A stretch of DNA of 64,000 nt from Bacteroidota bacterium (GCA_023443765.1 JAEZTA010000180.1:30944-94943), one strand, 5' to 3'. Counted from the first letter of the stretch, positions 8,935 through 19,418 are shown. Translations and numbers: made by a program. Notes: a model not told the origin generated them from the letters alone.

Positions 8935-11900
8935 ATGAAACAATTCAACAAACTCCGCCCCGGAAACTCATGGGCGGTTCTGCTGATCGCGTTGATCCTT
9001 TCAATCGGAAACCTGACTCCGGCCCTGGCACAAGCCACCGTGACGGGAAACGTCACCGATGAAGCAGGTGCGGCAATCGTGGGTGCCACCGTCAGCATCG
9101 TGGGCACAAACCAGGGAGCCATCACCGATGCCAACGGCGCATTCTCGGTCAAGGCCAAACCCGAACAAAAATTACAGATTGCTTACCTGGGCTATATTTC
9201 CCAAACCATCGAGGTGGGCAGCAAAACCCATATCGACGTAAAACTGAAAACCGACAGCAAGGCCCTTGAAGAGGTCGTCGTCGTAGGTTACGGCGTCCAG
9301 AAGAAGGCAACCCTTACCGGAGCCGTCGCCGCCGTGACATCGTCGGACATCGTCGCTACCAAGACCCAGCAGGTACAGAATATGCTGACCGGCAAGCTGC
9401 CCGGTATCCGCGTCGTACAACGGACCTCCGAGCCCGGTAATTTCGATATGAACTTCGACCTGCGCGGATTCGGAACCCCGATGGTCGTCATCGACGGAAT
9501 CCCCAGCGACAACCTGGGTATGCTCGACCCGAACGACATAGAAAGCATCTCGGTGCTCAAAGACGCCTCCGCGGCTATCTACGGCGTACGTGCCGCCAAC
9601 GGCGTCGTGCTTGTCACGACCAAGAAAGGCCGGAACAGCAACGGCAAATTCAACCTCGAATACCAGTTCTACTGGGGCTTGCAGATTCCCTCCAACCTAC
9701 CCCGTCCCGTGGGCGCCGTCGACCGCATGACGATGCTCAACGAAAAGAAGATGCACAACTTCGACAACCCGAGCATCATGTACACCCCCGAGCAGATCGA
9801 CGCCTACCGCAAGGGCGACAAACGGGAATACAACTGGTACGACGCCACCATCCAGAACGCCCCGCAGCACCAGCACAGCATCAGCATGCACGGCAGCAGC
9901 GACCGGGTCAACTACTACCTCAACATGGGCTACATGTACCAGGAAGGATTCTGGAAAACCGGCGACCTCAATTTCCGCCGCTACAACGTGCGTTCGAACA
10001 TCGAAACCAAGATCAGTAAGCGCCTGACGGCTTCACTGCAATTGAACGGCATCATGAACGAACGTCAAAAACCGTTTTACAATACGATGGAGGTCTTCAA
10101 GGCCCTGTGGCGCACCCCGACCAGCGAACCAATATATGCCAACGACAACCCCGAATACCCCAACCTGGTACTGGGCGGCATCATCCCCTCCACAGCGCTC
10201 ATCGACAAGGATATGACCGGCTCCAACGTCCACAACGGCAAGACCTTCGAAGGTATCTTCTCACTGGACTACGAAGTTCCCTACATCACCGGTCTCCGGG
10301 CAAAAGGCATGTTCAGTTACGACATGTCCATCGACGACGACAACATGCACCAGAAAGAGTACGATCTCTACACTTACGACCCCGCCGCCGACAGCTACTC
10401 GACCAAACGGCAAAATACCCCCGAAAAGATTCAGCGCAACTACTACCACCGTTACCGCACGATGATGCAGTTCTCGCTCAACTACGACCGCACGTTCAAT
10501 TCGCACCACGTAGGCGCGCTGCTGCTCTACGAAGAGTCGGTCAACCAGAAGGACAACTTCTACGCCCTGCGGGAACTGGGTATCTCGATGGACTACCTGC
10601 TGGCCGGCAACGCCCTCAACCAGATCGGTTTCATGGATGCGGGCAACCTCTGGAAAACCGTCAACAAAGGATTGGTCGGACGCGTCAACTACGACTATAA
10701 GTCGAAATACATGCTGGAATTCAGCTTCCGTTACGACGGCTCGTCGAAATTCGCCAAAGGCCACCAGTGGGGCTTCTTCCCGGGCGGCTCGATCGGATGG
10801 CGCATTTCCGAGGAACCCTTCATCAAGGAATCCACAGCGCTCTCGTTCATCGACAACCTCAAGCTGAGGGCCTCATACGGTATGATGGGCGACGAGAACG
10901 CATCTTCCTACCAGTTCCTGACCGGCTACGATTTCCCGGCTTCGGCCAACTACAAAGAGTATCCCGGCGGCAGCGTTTTCGACGGAGGATTCGTCCCCGG
11001 CCTCGGCTTCCGCCAGCTTCCCAACGAGCTCCTCACCTGGTATACGGTCAAAACGGCCAACATCGGTCTGGATGCCGAATTGTGGAAGGGCATGCTGGGC
11101 ATCACCTTCGACATGTTCCAGCGCGACCGCGACGGTCTGATGGCGACCCGCGCATCGGCAATCCCCGAAACCGTGGGTGCAGCCATGCCGCAGGAGAACC
11201 TGGAGTCCGACCGCACGATGGGCTTCGAGATCGCATTGAGCCACCGTAACCGCATCGGCTCGGATTTCACCTATAACGTCGGTGCCAACATCTCGATGAC
11301 CCGCACCAAATGGACAGACCGGGTCCGCGAGAACTTCGGCAACTCGTGGGACTACTGGCGGTTCTGCGAAGAGGGCCGTTACACCAATATCATGTTCGGA
11401 CACGGAGCCAACGGCCAGTACGGATCGTGGAACGACATCATCAACAGCCCCGTCTTCGTGGATAAAGGCACGTTGCCCGGCGACTACCGCTATCAGGATT
11501 ACAACAACGACGGCGTGATCGACGGCGAAGACCATCATCCCATCGCCACCAACAGCATCCCGCAACTGTACTACGGATTCAATATCGGGGCACAGTGGAA
11601 GGGTTTCGACCTCGACCTGTTGTTCCAGGGTGCAGCCATGTCGCATGTATCGTTCCCCGAGATGTTCAACGAACCGCTGATGTGGAACGGCAACGCACTG
11701 GAACAGTTCCTGGACCGCTGGCATCCCGCCGACCCCGCAGCCGATCCCTACGATCCCAATACCAAATGGACATCGGGCCGCTATGCCTACACAGGAACCA
11801 AGATGGACCAGAGCTCGATGCATTCGGCCGAGAATGCTTCATACCTGCGCCTGAAGAGTATCGAACTGGGCTACACCCTGCCCCAGCAACTGGTATCGAA

Positions 11901-12057
11901 AATCGGCATCCAGAAAGCCCGGGTTTACATCAACTGCTATAATCTTCTCACCTTCAGCTCGCTGGACTATGTCGACCCGGAGCACCCGAACAGTGAGTGG
12001 GGTTATGTCTACCCGCTGAACAAAACGGTAAACATAGGCGTCAACCTCGTTTTCTAA
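8935..12057 (+). CDS. SusC-like TonB-dependent outer-membrane glycan transporter
   Basis: 1040 residues. It forms the outer-membrane barrel that imports oligosaccharides with the SusD partner encoded next. After the signal peptide (ending near LTPALAQ) comes a carboxypeptidase-regulatory-like domain (TVTGNVTDEAGAAIVGATVS, ~residues 35-105), then the SusC-type plug (EEVVVVGYGVQKKATLTGAV; AAIYGVRAANGVVLVTTKKG). A ~750-residue barrel follows, ending in TVNIGVNLVF. Length and domain order are typical. It sits 25 bp upstream of susD. The substrate is inferred from the downstream mannosidases and GH88. Confidence 0.95.
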   Translation: MKQFNKLRPGNSWAVLLIALILSIGNLTPALAQATVTGNVTDEAGAAIVGATVSIVGTNQGAITDANGAFSVKAKPEQKLQIAYLGYISQTIEVGSKTHIDVKLKTDSKALEEVVVVGYGVQKKATLTGAVAAVTSSDIVATKTQQVQNMLTGKLPGIRVVQRTSEPGNFDMNFDLRGFGTPMVVIDGIPSDNLGMLDPNDIESISVLKDASAAIYGVRAANGVVLVTTKKGRNSNGKFNLEYQFYWGLQIPSNLPRPVGAVDRMTMLNEKKMHNFDNPSIMYTPEQIDAYRKGDKREYNWYDATIQNAPQHQHSISMHGSSDRVNYYLNMGYMYQEGFWKTGDLNFRRYNVRSNIETKISKRLTASLQLNGIMNERQKPFYNTMEVFKALWRTPTSEPIYANDNPEYPNLVLGGIIPSTALIDKDMTGSNVHNGKTFEGIFSLDYEVPYITGLRAKGMFSYDMSIDDDNMHQKEYDLYTYDPAADSYSTKRQNTPEKIQRNYYHRYRTMMQFSLNYDRTFNSHHVGALLLYEESVNQKDNFYALRELGISMDYLLAGNALNQIGFMDAGNLWKTVNKGLVGRVNYDYKSKYMLEFSFRYDGSSKFAKGHQWGFFPGGSIGWRISEEPFIKESTALSFIDNLKLRASYGMMGDENASSYQFLTGYDFPASANYKEYPGGSVFDGGFVPGLGFRQLPNELLTWYTVKTANIGLDAELWKGMLGITFDMFQRDRDGLMATRASAIPETVGAAMPQENLESDRTMGFEIALSHRNRIGSDFTYNVGANISMTRTKWTDRVRENFGNSWDYWRFCEEGRYTNIMFGHGANGQYGSWNDIINSPVFVDKGTLPGDYRYQDYNNDGVIDGEDHHPIATNSIPQLYYGFNIGAQWKGFDLDLLFQGAAMSHVSFPEMFNEPLMWNGNALEQFLDRWHPADPAADPYDPNTKWTSGRYAYTGTKMDQSSMHSAENASYLRLKSIELGYTLPQQLVSKIGIQKARVYINCYNLLTFSSLDYVDPEHPNSEWGYVYPLNKTVNIGVNLVF

Positions 12058-12082
12058 AACCTCGAATCAGAACGATATCACT

Positions 12083-14107
12083 ATGAAAAAGTTACAATAT
12101 ATCATTTCGACCCTGTTCCTGGGCTGTGCCGTTTCCTGCACCTCCCTCGACCAGCCGTCCCTGAACATCGTGCAGGACAAGGACGTTTTCGCCAGCGAAA
12201 AGTCCGTCACCTACTATATGTCGAGCCTTTACAGCCTGATGCCCATCGAAGACTTCAAATACGGGACCGACATGGAAGACGGATTCTTCCGCGCCGGCAT
12301 CCTCCGCAACCTGAGCAACAACACGGGCGAGGGTCTCAATGCCAAGCACGCCAACGGCGGAGGCGGCATCGCCAACCCCGCACGCGGCTACTGGACCAAT
12401 GCCTACAAGATTATCCGCCAGGCCAACTATTTCATCGAAACCGTTCCGTCCTATGCAGCGAACTTCAATAACGACCAGAAAAAGATCACGCAATGGATCG
12501 CCGAAGTCCGCTTTATCCGGGCATACACCTATTTTGCCCTCGTAAAACGCTACGGCGGCGTCCCCATCCTCGACCGGGTCCAGAATTTCCCCGGGCAGCC
12601 GCTGGAAGAACTCCAGGTTCCGCGCAACACCGAAGAGGAGGTTTTCGATAAAATCTCGGAAGATCTCGATTTCGCAATCGCCAACCTCGGCGAAACCGCG
12701 TCCATGCGCGGCCGTGCCAACCGCTATGCCGCTGCAGGTTTCAAATCGCGCGCCATGCTGACAGCCGGCTCCATTGCCCGCTACAACCAGATCAAGGTCT
12801 ACGACAAGGCTTCGGGAAAACAGCTTACGGGCATTCCCGCCAACCGCGCCCAGGACTATTTCGAGCAGAGCTGGAAAGCGGCAAAACTCCTCGAAGGCAA
12901 ATACGACCTCTACAAAGCGGATTGGAAAGCCGGGGACAAAATAGCTCAGGCCGACAATTATGCCAACCTGTTCCTGAGCGTGGACAACAATCCCGAATGC
13001 GTTTTCGCCCGCGAATACAAATACCCCGAATCCGGCCATAGCTGGGACGCCCTTTTCGTCCCCTACACCATGCACGGACCCGACGGATTCAGCACCTATG
13101 CCAACCCGACGCTCGATTTCGTCGAACTGTTCGACGGATTCCCCAAGAACGACGACAACACGATCAAGGTCCTCAACGACCAGGGTAAATACCAGCTTTA
13201 CGCCAACGAAGGCGCCATTTTCGACAACTGCGAACCGCGCCTGCGGGGCACCGTCCTGCTGCCGGGCCAAGTATTCAAAGGAATGAAGGTCGATCTTCGC
13301 CGCGGCATTTACACGGGCAACGTCCCCGCCGACGGCATCGCCCCGCTGATGGCTCCCGGAACCAAAAACAACGTCTTCCCGGGCGATAAGATCGTACAGT
13401 CGACCAACAACGCGGCCACCGAACAGATTCAGTACACGCTCTCCAACGGCCATACGATCAATGCCAGCGGCCTCGACGGCCCGACCATGGGCGGATCGGG
13501 TACCGTGACCGGATTTCACCTGCGCAAGATGCTCGATCCCAAACGCACGCCGGCCCAAAGCGCACAGTGGGTTTCCGACCAGCCATGGATGGACATCCGC
13601 TACGCCGAAGTACTGCTCAACCGCGCAGAAGCCGCCCTCGAACTCCACCAACTTGGTGTAAACGGCGACGTAGACTACCAGTCGGATGCCTTTACCTGCA
13701 TCAACCTGATCCGCGAACGCGCCGGAGCCACCTTGCTTTCAAGCGCCGACGAACTGAGCACGGAGGCCGTCGACCTGGGCAAATGCTACATCGTCGCCCC
13801 CAACCGCGGGTTGCAGATCATCCGCGTGGAACGCCGCAAGGAGCTGGCCTTCGAAAACAAGATATGGTGGGACATGATCCGCTGGAGAACGGCCGACACC
13901 GAGCTCAACAACCGGATATGGCGCAAGTTCAACCCCATCCTGGTCGCCGAAACCGCCACAGCGCAATCAAACGGCAGCTACCTCTTCGAAGGCCGGAACG
14001 AGGATTCCAACACGCAGTTCAATTTCCCGTCCCGCATGTACTACGAACCGATTCCCAACGGGGAAATTACCCGCAACCCGAACCTTACACAGAACGAAGG
14101 TTATTAA
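12083..14107 (+). CDS. SusD/RagB-like surface glycan-binding lipoprotein
   Basis: 674 residues with lipoprotein signal (LFLGCAVSC). SusD proteins form the lid over the SusC barrel and bind the glycan at the surface. Family features are the TPR-like N-terminus with YKIIRQANYFIETVP and IAEVRFIRAYTYFALVKRYGG, and the C-terminal block WMDIRYAEVLLNRAEAALE followed by IRVERRKELAFENKIWWDMIRW. Longer than average (500-600), as seen in some SusD proteins with inserts. Pairs with the adjacent SusC. Confidence 0.95.
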   Translation: MKKLQYIISTLFLGCAVSCTSLDQPSLNIVQDKDVFASEKSVTYYMSSLYSLMPIEDFKYGTDMEDGFFRAGILRNLSNNTGEGLNAKHANGGGGIANPARGYWTNAYKIIRQANYFIETVPSYAANFNNDQKKITQWIAEVRFIRAYTYFALVKRYGGVPILDRVQNFPGQPLEELQVPRNTEEEVFDKISEDLDFAIANLGETASMRGRANRYAAAGFKSRAMLTAGSIARYNQIKVYDKASGKQLTGIPANRAQDYFEQSWKAAKLLEGKYDLYKADWKAGDKIAQADNYANLFLSVDNNPECVFAREYKYPESGHSWDALFVPYTMHGPDGFSTYANPTLDFVELFDGFPKNDDNTIKVLNDQGKYQLYANEGAIFDNCEPRLRGTVLLPGQVFKGMKVDLRRGIYTGNVPADGIAPLMAPGTKNNVFPGDKIVQSTNNAATEQIQYTLSNGHTINASGLDGPTMGGSGTVTGFHLRKMLDPKRTPAQSAQWVSDQPWMDIRYAEVLLNRAEAALELHQLGVNGDVDYQSDAFTCINLIRERAGATLLSSADELSTEAVDLGKCYIVAPNRGLQIIRVERRKELAFENKIWWDMIRWRTADTELNNRIWRKFNPILVAETATAQSNGSYLFEGRNEDSNTQFNFPSRMYYEPIPNGEITRNPNLTQNEGY

Positions 14108-14127
14108 CATCCAACAACTGAACTATT

Positions 14128-14910
14128 ATGAAAAAGAGAGTATTATATCCACTGATAATGTTCATTGCCGCGGCATTCACAGCCTGCGAAGTCGACAATT
14201 TCGAAGCGCCTTCGACCGTATTCCAGGGAACGCTCTACGACGCCCAGACGGGCAAGCCTCTGCAACTGGAACAGGGTAAGAACCACACGCGCATCATGAC
14301 CGAGGAACTCAGCTGGAACAACGGAAACTTCACGCCGTTTTACCTGGCCGTAAAGCAGGACGGCAGCTACTACAACGACAAAATGTTCGATGCCGAATAC
14401 CGCATTTCACCGATCGACGGCCCGTTCATCCCGGTTCTGCTGCGCGACAGCAAAGGCGACATCGTGGTCGACAACCGGAAAACGGTCAAAGCCAAAGGTT
14501 CCGTCACCGTCGATTTCGAGCTGGAACCGTTCCTGCGCATCGAATACATAGGGGCACCGGTCATCAACGCCGACAACACGCTCACCGTGAAATTCAAATT
14601 CACGAAAGGCCGCTCGAACGAGTACTACACCATCGCCCCGTTCCTCGATTGCCAGTTGTTCATCTGCCCGAATCCCTACGTAGGCAACTACAACTACGAC
14701 GGCAAACTGGTGGGCGCCGTGGTCACCTCATTCAACGGCAAATCCGGAGATGACCTGGAAGGCGAGGAAATTTCGATCACCACGGTCAAACCTCTCGGTT
14801 CCGACAAGGGCGCCCGAACCTATTACATCCGGGTCGGGGCACGTGTCAACGACAGTTCGAAACGGTATAATTATACCAGTGTCAGATCCGTCACAATCCC
14901 CAAACTCTAA
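14128..14910 (+). CDS. DUF3823 surface lipoprotein, putative glycan-binding protein
   Basis: 260 residues with lipobox FTAC. DUF3823 proteins are regularly encoded straight after SusC/SusD pairs and are thought to be surface glycan-binding proteins; binding here is inference. A carboxypeptidase-regulatory-like fold is suggested by STVFQGTLYDAQTGKPLQLE near the N-terminus, and a second beta domain ends in RYNYTSVRSVTIPKL. It is 20 bp downstream of susD and is followed by a strong hairpin that separates the transport genes from the enzyme genes. Confidence 0.8.
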   Translation: MKKRVLYPLIMFIAAAFTACEVDNFEAPSTVFQGTLYDAQTGKPLQLEQGKNHTRIMTEELSWNNGNFTPFYLAVKQDGSYYNDKMFDAEYRISPIDGPFIPVLLRDSKGDIVVDNRKTVKAKGSVTVDFELEPFLRIEYIGAPVINADNTLTVKFKFTKGRSNEYYTIAPFLDCQLFICPNPYVGNYNYDGKLVGAVVTSFNGKSGDDLEGEEISITTVKPLGSDKGARTYYIRVGARVNDSSKRYNYTSVRSVTIPKL

Positions 14911-14920
14911 CTATTCAGCA

Positions 14921-14949
14921 AAGGAGGGGCGGCAGCCCCGCCCCTCCTT
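14921..14949 (+). terminator. Strong hairpin between DUF3823 and GH92 genes
   Basis: A perfect 12-bp stem, AAGGAGGGGCGG with CCGCCCCTCCTT, and a 5-nt loop. There is no T run, so it may attenuate transcription or protect the upstream mRNA end rather than terminate fully. It could keep SusC/SusD mRNA above that of the enzymes. Confidence 0.6.
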
Positions 14950-14970
14950 ATTCAATTTCCACCCGTTCCA

Positions 14971-17229
14971 ATGAGATATTACCAACTCGCAGCCTGCACG
15001 CTCCTGCTCTGTACGGCAACTTTTTCCGGATGCGGAAAACCTTCGGACGCAAAAACGCCTGTCGACTATGTCAATCCCTACATGGGAAACATCAGCCACA
15101 TGCTACAACCGACTTTCCCCGTCACCCACCTGCCGAACGGAATGCTCAAAATCCGCCCCGAGCGGTCGGATTACACCGTCGACCGCATCCACGGGTTGGA
15201 GGTCGCGATGCCCAGCTATATCAGCACGTCGCCCTTCCGGCTTTCGCCGTGGCAGGCCATAGCCGGGGAAAAACTGCAACCCGTATACGATTACACCTGG
15301 GATAACGAACGCGTCACGCCCTATTCCTACCGGGTGTGGCTGGAAGAGCCCGATGCAGAGGTCCGCTTTGCCGTATCCTACCGTTCGGCTCTCTGTGAAA
15401 TCCGGTTCGCAGCGGAGAAAGACAGCTACCTGATCATCGACGCAGGCGACGGAGCATTCTCCGTGCAGGGCAATACCGTATCGGGAAACGTCGCGATCGG
15501 TGGAGGCGTCACGCAGTATCTCTACCTGGAAACGGACCGGAATCCGCAGGAATCCGGTTATCTCGACAACGGATCCCCGTGTTACGCCGCCGCACCCGAA
15601 AAACTGCATACTGCCGTACTCCGGTTCAGCGGAAATACAGCCCCCATCCGGGTACGCTATGGCATTTCATACATCAGTGAAGAGCAGGCAAAGCGGAACC
15701 TGGAAAACGAAATCGAAGGCTTCGATCTCGACCTTGCGGCAGCGAAAGGACGCGACGCCTGGAACCGCACGCTCTCGAAGATCGCCGTCGAAGGGGGTAC
15801 GGACAACGACAAAGCCGTCCTCTACACGTCGATGTACCGCACATACAACCGCATGATCGAAATCTCGGAAGACGGTCGCTATTTCAGCGCTTTCGACGGC
15901 AACGTACACGCCGACGAAGGCACTCCGTTCTACACCGACGACTGGGCCTGGGACACCTATAAATGCGTACATCCCCTGCGCACGCTGATCGACGCCAAAA
16001 AAGAGTCGCACATGGTCGCATCGTTGCTGCGCATGGCCCGGCAATCCCCCGAAGGCTGGCTTCCGACCTTCCCGCAGGTGCAGGGCGATTCGCACTGCAT
16101 GAACAGCAACCACGGCATCATCGTCATCGCCGACGCCCTTGCCAAAGGACTTACCGGATTCGATGTACAGGAGGCCTTCGACACGGCCCGGAAGACATTC
16201 CTCGAAGAGACGCACGCCCCGTGGGTCCGGAAGCCCGCAGGCGAATACGACCGTTTCTACCAGGAACACGGCTATTTCCCGGCGCTCGAACCCGGCGAGA
16301 AGGAGACGATACCCGAAATCCACAACTGGGAGAGGCGCCAGGCTGTCGCCGTATCCCTCGGAGCTTCATACGACGCCTGGGCGCTGGCCCGCATCGCCCG
16401 GCAGCTGGGGCTGACCGAAGAACACGAACGATTCAGCGAAATGGCCGCAAACTACCGCAAACTATACAACGCCGAAACCGGCTTTTTCCACCCGCGCAAT
16501 GCACACGGAGAGTTCATCCAGCCCTTCGACTACAAATTTGCCGGCGGCATGGGAGCCCGTGACTACTACGACGAAAACAACGCCTGGACCTACCGCTGGG
16601 ACCTCCAGCACGACATCGAAGGGCTGATCCACCTGATGGGCGGCAAAGAGCAGTTCGAAGCCAATCTCGACCAGATATTCCGCGAAGGCCTGGGTCGCAT
16701 CCGCTGGGATTTCTGGGCTCAGTTCCCCGACCACACCGGCATCGTCGGACAGTTCTGCATGGGCAACGAACCGTCGATGCACATTCCCTACCTCTACAAC
16801 TACATCGGGGCTCCGTGGAAAACCCAGAAACGGGTGCGCAGCCTGATGCGGCAATGGTTCCGTAACGACCCGATGGGAGTCCCCGGCGACGAGGACGGAG
16901 GCGGTCTGTCAGCGTTCGCCGTTTTCAGCTCCATCGGCCTCTACCCGGTCACCCCGGGTACACCCTGCTACAACATCGGCAGCCCCCTGTTCGAACGGAT
17001 CACGCTCACCACCGACGACGGCAAGCAGTTCGAAATCCGGGCCCGCGGGTGCTCCGAAGAGAACAAATATATCCAGTCGGCTGCCCTCAACGGCGAACCG
17101 CTCAACCGCCCCTGGCTAACCCACAACGAGATCGTCGGCGGAGGACGCCTCGAACTGGTCATGGGGCCCCGTCCCAACAAGAGTTGGGGAGCAGACCCGC
17201 AGCAGGCGCCTCCCACCGTAAAACCCTGA
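14971..17229 (+). CDS. GH92 alpha-mannosidase-family lipoprotein
   Basis: 752 residues with lipobox TFSGC. GH92 enzymes are calcium-dependent exo-alpha-mannosidases acting on N-glycans, yeast mannan and related linkages. The family start YVNPYMGN is present. The general-acid region DENNAWTYRWDLQHD has Glu535, and the catalytic-base motif GDEDGGGL has Asp640 and Asp642. The common motif is GDEDGGQM, so the Q/M to G/L change may alter specificity. It is the first enzyme after the hairpin, and 14 bp separate it from the next gene. Confidence 0.92.
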   Translation: MRYYQLAACTLLLCTATFSGCGKPSDAKTPVDYVNPYMGNISHMLQPTFPVTHLPNGMLKIRPERSDYTVDRIHGLEVAMPSYISTSPFRLSPWQAIAGEKLQPVYDYTWDNERVTPYSYRVWLEEPDAEVRFAVSYRSALCEIRFAAEKDSYLIIDAGDGAFSVQGNTVSGNVAIGGGVTQYLYLETDRNPQESGYLDNGSPCYAAAPEKLHTAVLRFSGNTAPIRVRYGISYISEEQAKRNLENEIEGFDLDLAAAKGRDAWNRTLSKIAVEGGTDNDKAVLYTSMYRTYNRMIEISEDGRYFSAFDGNVHADEGTPFYTDDWAWDTYKCVHPLRTLIDAKKESHMVASLLRMARQSPEGWLPTFPQVQGDSHCMNSNHGIIVIADALAKGLTGFDVQEAFDTARKTFLEETHAPWVRKPAGEYDRFYQEHGYFPALEPGEKETIPEIHNWERRQAVAVSLGASYDAWALARIARQLGLTEEHERFSEMAANYRKLYNAETGFFHPRNAHGEFIQPFDYKFAGGMGARDYYDENNAWTYRWDLQHDIEGLIHLMGGKEQFEANLDQIFREGLGRIRWDFWAQFPDHTGIVGQFCMGNEPSMHIPYLYNYIGAPWKTQKRVRSLMRQWFRNDPMGVPGDEDGGGLSAFAVFSSIGLYPVTPGTPCYNIGSPLFERITLTTDDGKQFEIRARGCSEENKYIQSAALNGEPLNRPWLTHNEIVGGGRLELVMGPRPNKSWGADPQQAPPTVKP

Positions 17230-17243
17230 CACGAAAAACCGGC

Positions 17244-19418
17244 ATGAAAACAACCTTTCTCATCCCCCTCATAGCCCTCGCCCTAAGTGTACAGCAACCG
17301 GCGGAAGCCGGTCCCGGGAAATTCATCCACCCGGGAATCGACATGACCGGAGCTGACCTCGAATACATGAAACGAAAGGTCCGCGAACAGGCGGAGCCGT
17401 GGGCCACAGCCTACACAAACCTGAAAAACTCCATCCCGGCCCCGGCGATCGACATGACGGGGCCTGACCTCGACCTCCCGAGACCCGAGCCACAACAGGG
17501 AACAACAGATTATACTAACCGGAAAGGCGCTGTTTCGGAAAATGCCGCGATCAAAGCCGTCACCCATGTGGTCGGCGGAGCCTACAACAACCCCGACATC
17601 GGTGCCTCGGCCATCCTCGAAGCGGCCGATGCGGCCTACGACTGCGCCCTGCTGTGGTACATCAGCGAGGAGAAGGCATACGCCGAACAAGCCCGCGCGA
17701 TCATCGCAGACTGGTCTGCAAACCTCCGCAGCCTCGACGACAACAACGCCAAACTGCTGGTCGCCCTGACGGGATACCAGTTCTGCAACGCCGCCGAAAT
17801 CCTCCGCTGCTGCTATCCGGGCTGGGACGACCGCGATACCGACCGTTTCACCCGCATGCTCATGCAGGTCTACTACCCGATGCTGCGGCTTTATTTCTCC
17901 GACGCCAACGGGAACTGGGACGGCGCGATCATGCACTCACTGCTAGCCATCGCCGTCTTCACCGACAACCGGGCGATATTCGACGATGCGGTCGACCATT
18001 TCATGCACGCGCCCCAAAACGGCAGCCTTTTTAAATACATCTATCCCAGCGGCCAGTGCCAGGAAACACCGCGTGACCAGGCCCACGTACAAATGGGACT
18101 GGCCGAATTCGGAGGCGCCGCCCGCATTGCCTACACCCAGGGCGTGGACCTCTTCAGCCTGGGAGGCAATCGCCTCGCACTGGGCTTCGAATACACGACC
18201 CGGTTCCTGCTGGGAGAACCATCGTTCGTCTACGGCATCCAGTCTCCCCGCCGCATGGACGAACTGCGTGAGGATTTCGAATATTTTTACCAACACTACC
18301 GTTCGAAAGGCGTCGAAACTCCCTACCTGGCACGCATGAGCGAGAAAGTCCGTCCGTCCGCAGGCCGGGGCGTACTCACCGGATTCCGCGCCGAATTCGA
18401 AAAACCCTTCACAGGCACTCCGCAGCAACCGGCCATAAGTCGTGTTGCCTATCCCTCCGGCGCCCTGGAAAACACCTCCGGCACAGCCGCCGCAGGGAAT
18501 CCCATCCGGGTCGAACCCGGCGAATCCATCCAAAAAGCCCTCGACCTGGCCGCCGGAACCGGGAACCCGGTCCTCCTCAAAGCCGGAATCCACCCCCTCA
18601 CCGAAGCACTGCGCATCCCCTCGGACATAACGCTGGCCGGCGAAGGCGCCCGTACAGTCATAATGTGCTTCGAGAGTAAATCACATTTCGCCCTGGTCAA
18701 CGCTTCCGGCTCGATGCGCAACGTAACCCTCGCCGACTTCGTGATCGAGGGCGCCCGCGACCACAACGAAGACCCCGATCCCAACGGAGGCCGCTTCAAC
18801 CGGGGCATGCGCTATGCCAACAGCCGGGGCGGCATCCAATTCCTCGCTCCGGCCGACGGCGGGATGGAGAACATCCGCCTGGTGAACCTCTCAGTCATCA
18901 ACTTCTCCAAAAACGGCATCTGCATCTCCGGGGCTGAAAACGTTACCCTCTCGTCCTGCAATATCTCGGACAACGGGGCAGGCGTGGTCCCGGGTCCCAG
19001 GCTGCACCACAATCTGTGTCTGGGATGGGTTCGGAACTGCCGGATCACGGATTGCCGGTTCGACACGTCGCTCCGGGGATGCGGCATCGAAATGCTCGCC
19101 TGCCACGACATCGAAATACAGAATTGCGAGATCGCCCGCAACGCCTGGCACGGCGTCCACCTCAGCGACTGCCGCAACATCCGGCTCCAAGGCAACCTGA
19201 TCGAGGCCAACGACGACTGCGGCATCGGGGCGGAACGCCTCCACGACGGGTGCAGGAAACTGACCGTCACGGACAACGACATCCGGTTCAACTCCGCCTA
19301 TGGCATACTGCTTCCTGTCGCCACCCGCAGCCATGTCGGAAAGAACCGCTACGAACACAACGGCTGCGAAGCTTTTCGGGAACTCCCTGCTGCGGGCTCC
19401 ACACCACTCCGACAATAA
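17244..19418 (+). CDS. Alginate-lyase-family / parallel beta-helix fusion protein
   Basis: 724 residues from ATG 17244; an upstream in-frame extension to 17049 is rejected because it overlaps the GH92 gene. A signal peptide ends near QQPAEAG. Residues ~25-370 resemble the alginate-lyase (alpha/alpha-toroid) family: FIHPGIDMTGADLEYMKRKV, NWDGAIMHSLLAIAVF and the typical ETPRDQAHVQMGLAEFGGAA. Residues ~430-715 form a right-handed parallel beta-helix, with PGESIQKALDLAAG, LAGEGARTVIM and repeated short turns such as NCEIARNAWHGVHLSDCRNI. Both folds occur in polysaccharide lyases, so it could make the unsaturated products that GH88 consumes. Lyase activity and substrate are inferences. Confidence 0.75.
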   Translation: MKTTFLIPLIALALSVQQPAEAGPGKFIHPGIDMTGADLEYMKRKVREQAEPWATAYTNLKNSIPAPAIDMTGPDLDLPRPEPQQGTTDYTNRKGAVSENAAIKAVTHVVGGAYNNPDIGASAILEAADAAYDCALLWYISEEKAYAEQARAIIADWSANLRSLDDNNAKLLVALTGYQFCNAAEILRCCYPGWDDRDTDRFTRMLMQVYYPMLRLYFSDANGNWDGAIMHSLLAIAVFTDNRAIFDDAVDHFMHAPQNGSLFKYIYPSGQCQETPRDQAHVQMGLAEFGGAARIAYTQGVDLFSLGGNRLALGFEYTTRFLLGEPSFVYGIQSPRRMDELREDFEYFYQHYRSKGVETPYLARMSEKVRPSAGRGVLTGFRAEFEKPFTGTPQQPAISRVAYPSGALENTSGTAAAGNPIRVEPGESIQKALDLAAGTGNPVLLKAGIHPLTEALRIPSDITLAGEGARTVIMCFESKSHFALVNASGSMRNVTLADFVIEGARDHNEDPDPNGGRFNRGMRYANSRGGIQFLAPADGGMENIRLVNLSVINFSKNGICISGAENVTLSSCNISDNGAGVVPGPRLHHNLCLGWVRNCRITDCRFDTSLRGCGIEMLACHDIEIQNCEIARNAWHGVHLSDCRNIRLQGNLIEANDDCGIGAERLHDGCRKLTVTDNDIRFNSAYGILLPVATRSHVGKNRYEHNGCEAFRELPAAGSTPLRQ

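Noticed and set aside
17049..17243. N-terminal extension of the lyase-like protein
   Set aside because: It overlaps the end of the GH92 gene in another frame and is Arg/Pro-rich, whereas ATG 17244 begins a signal peptide.
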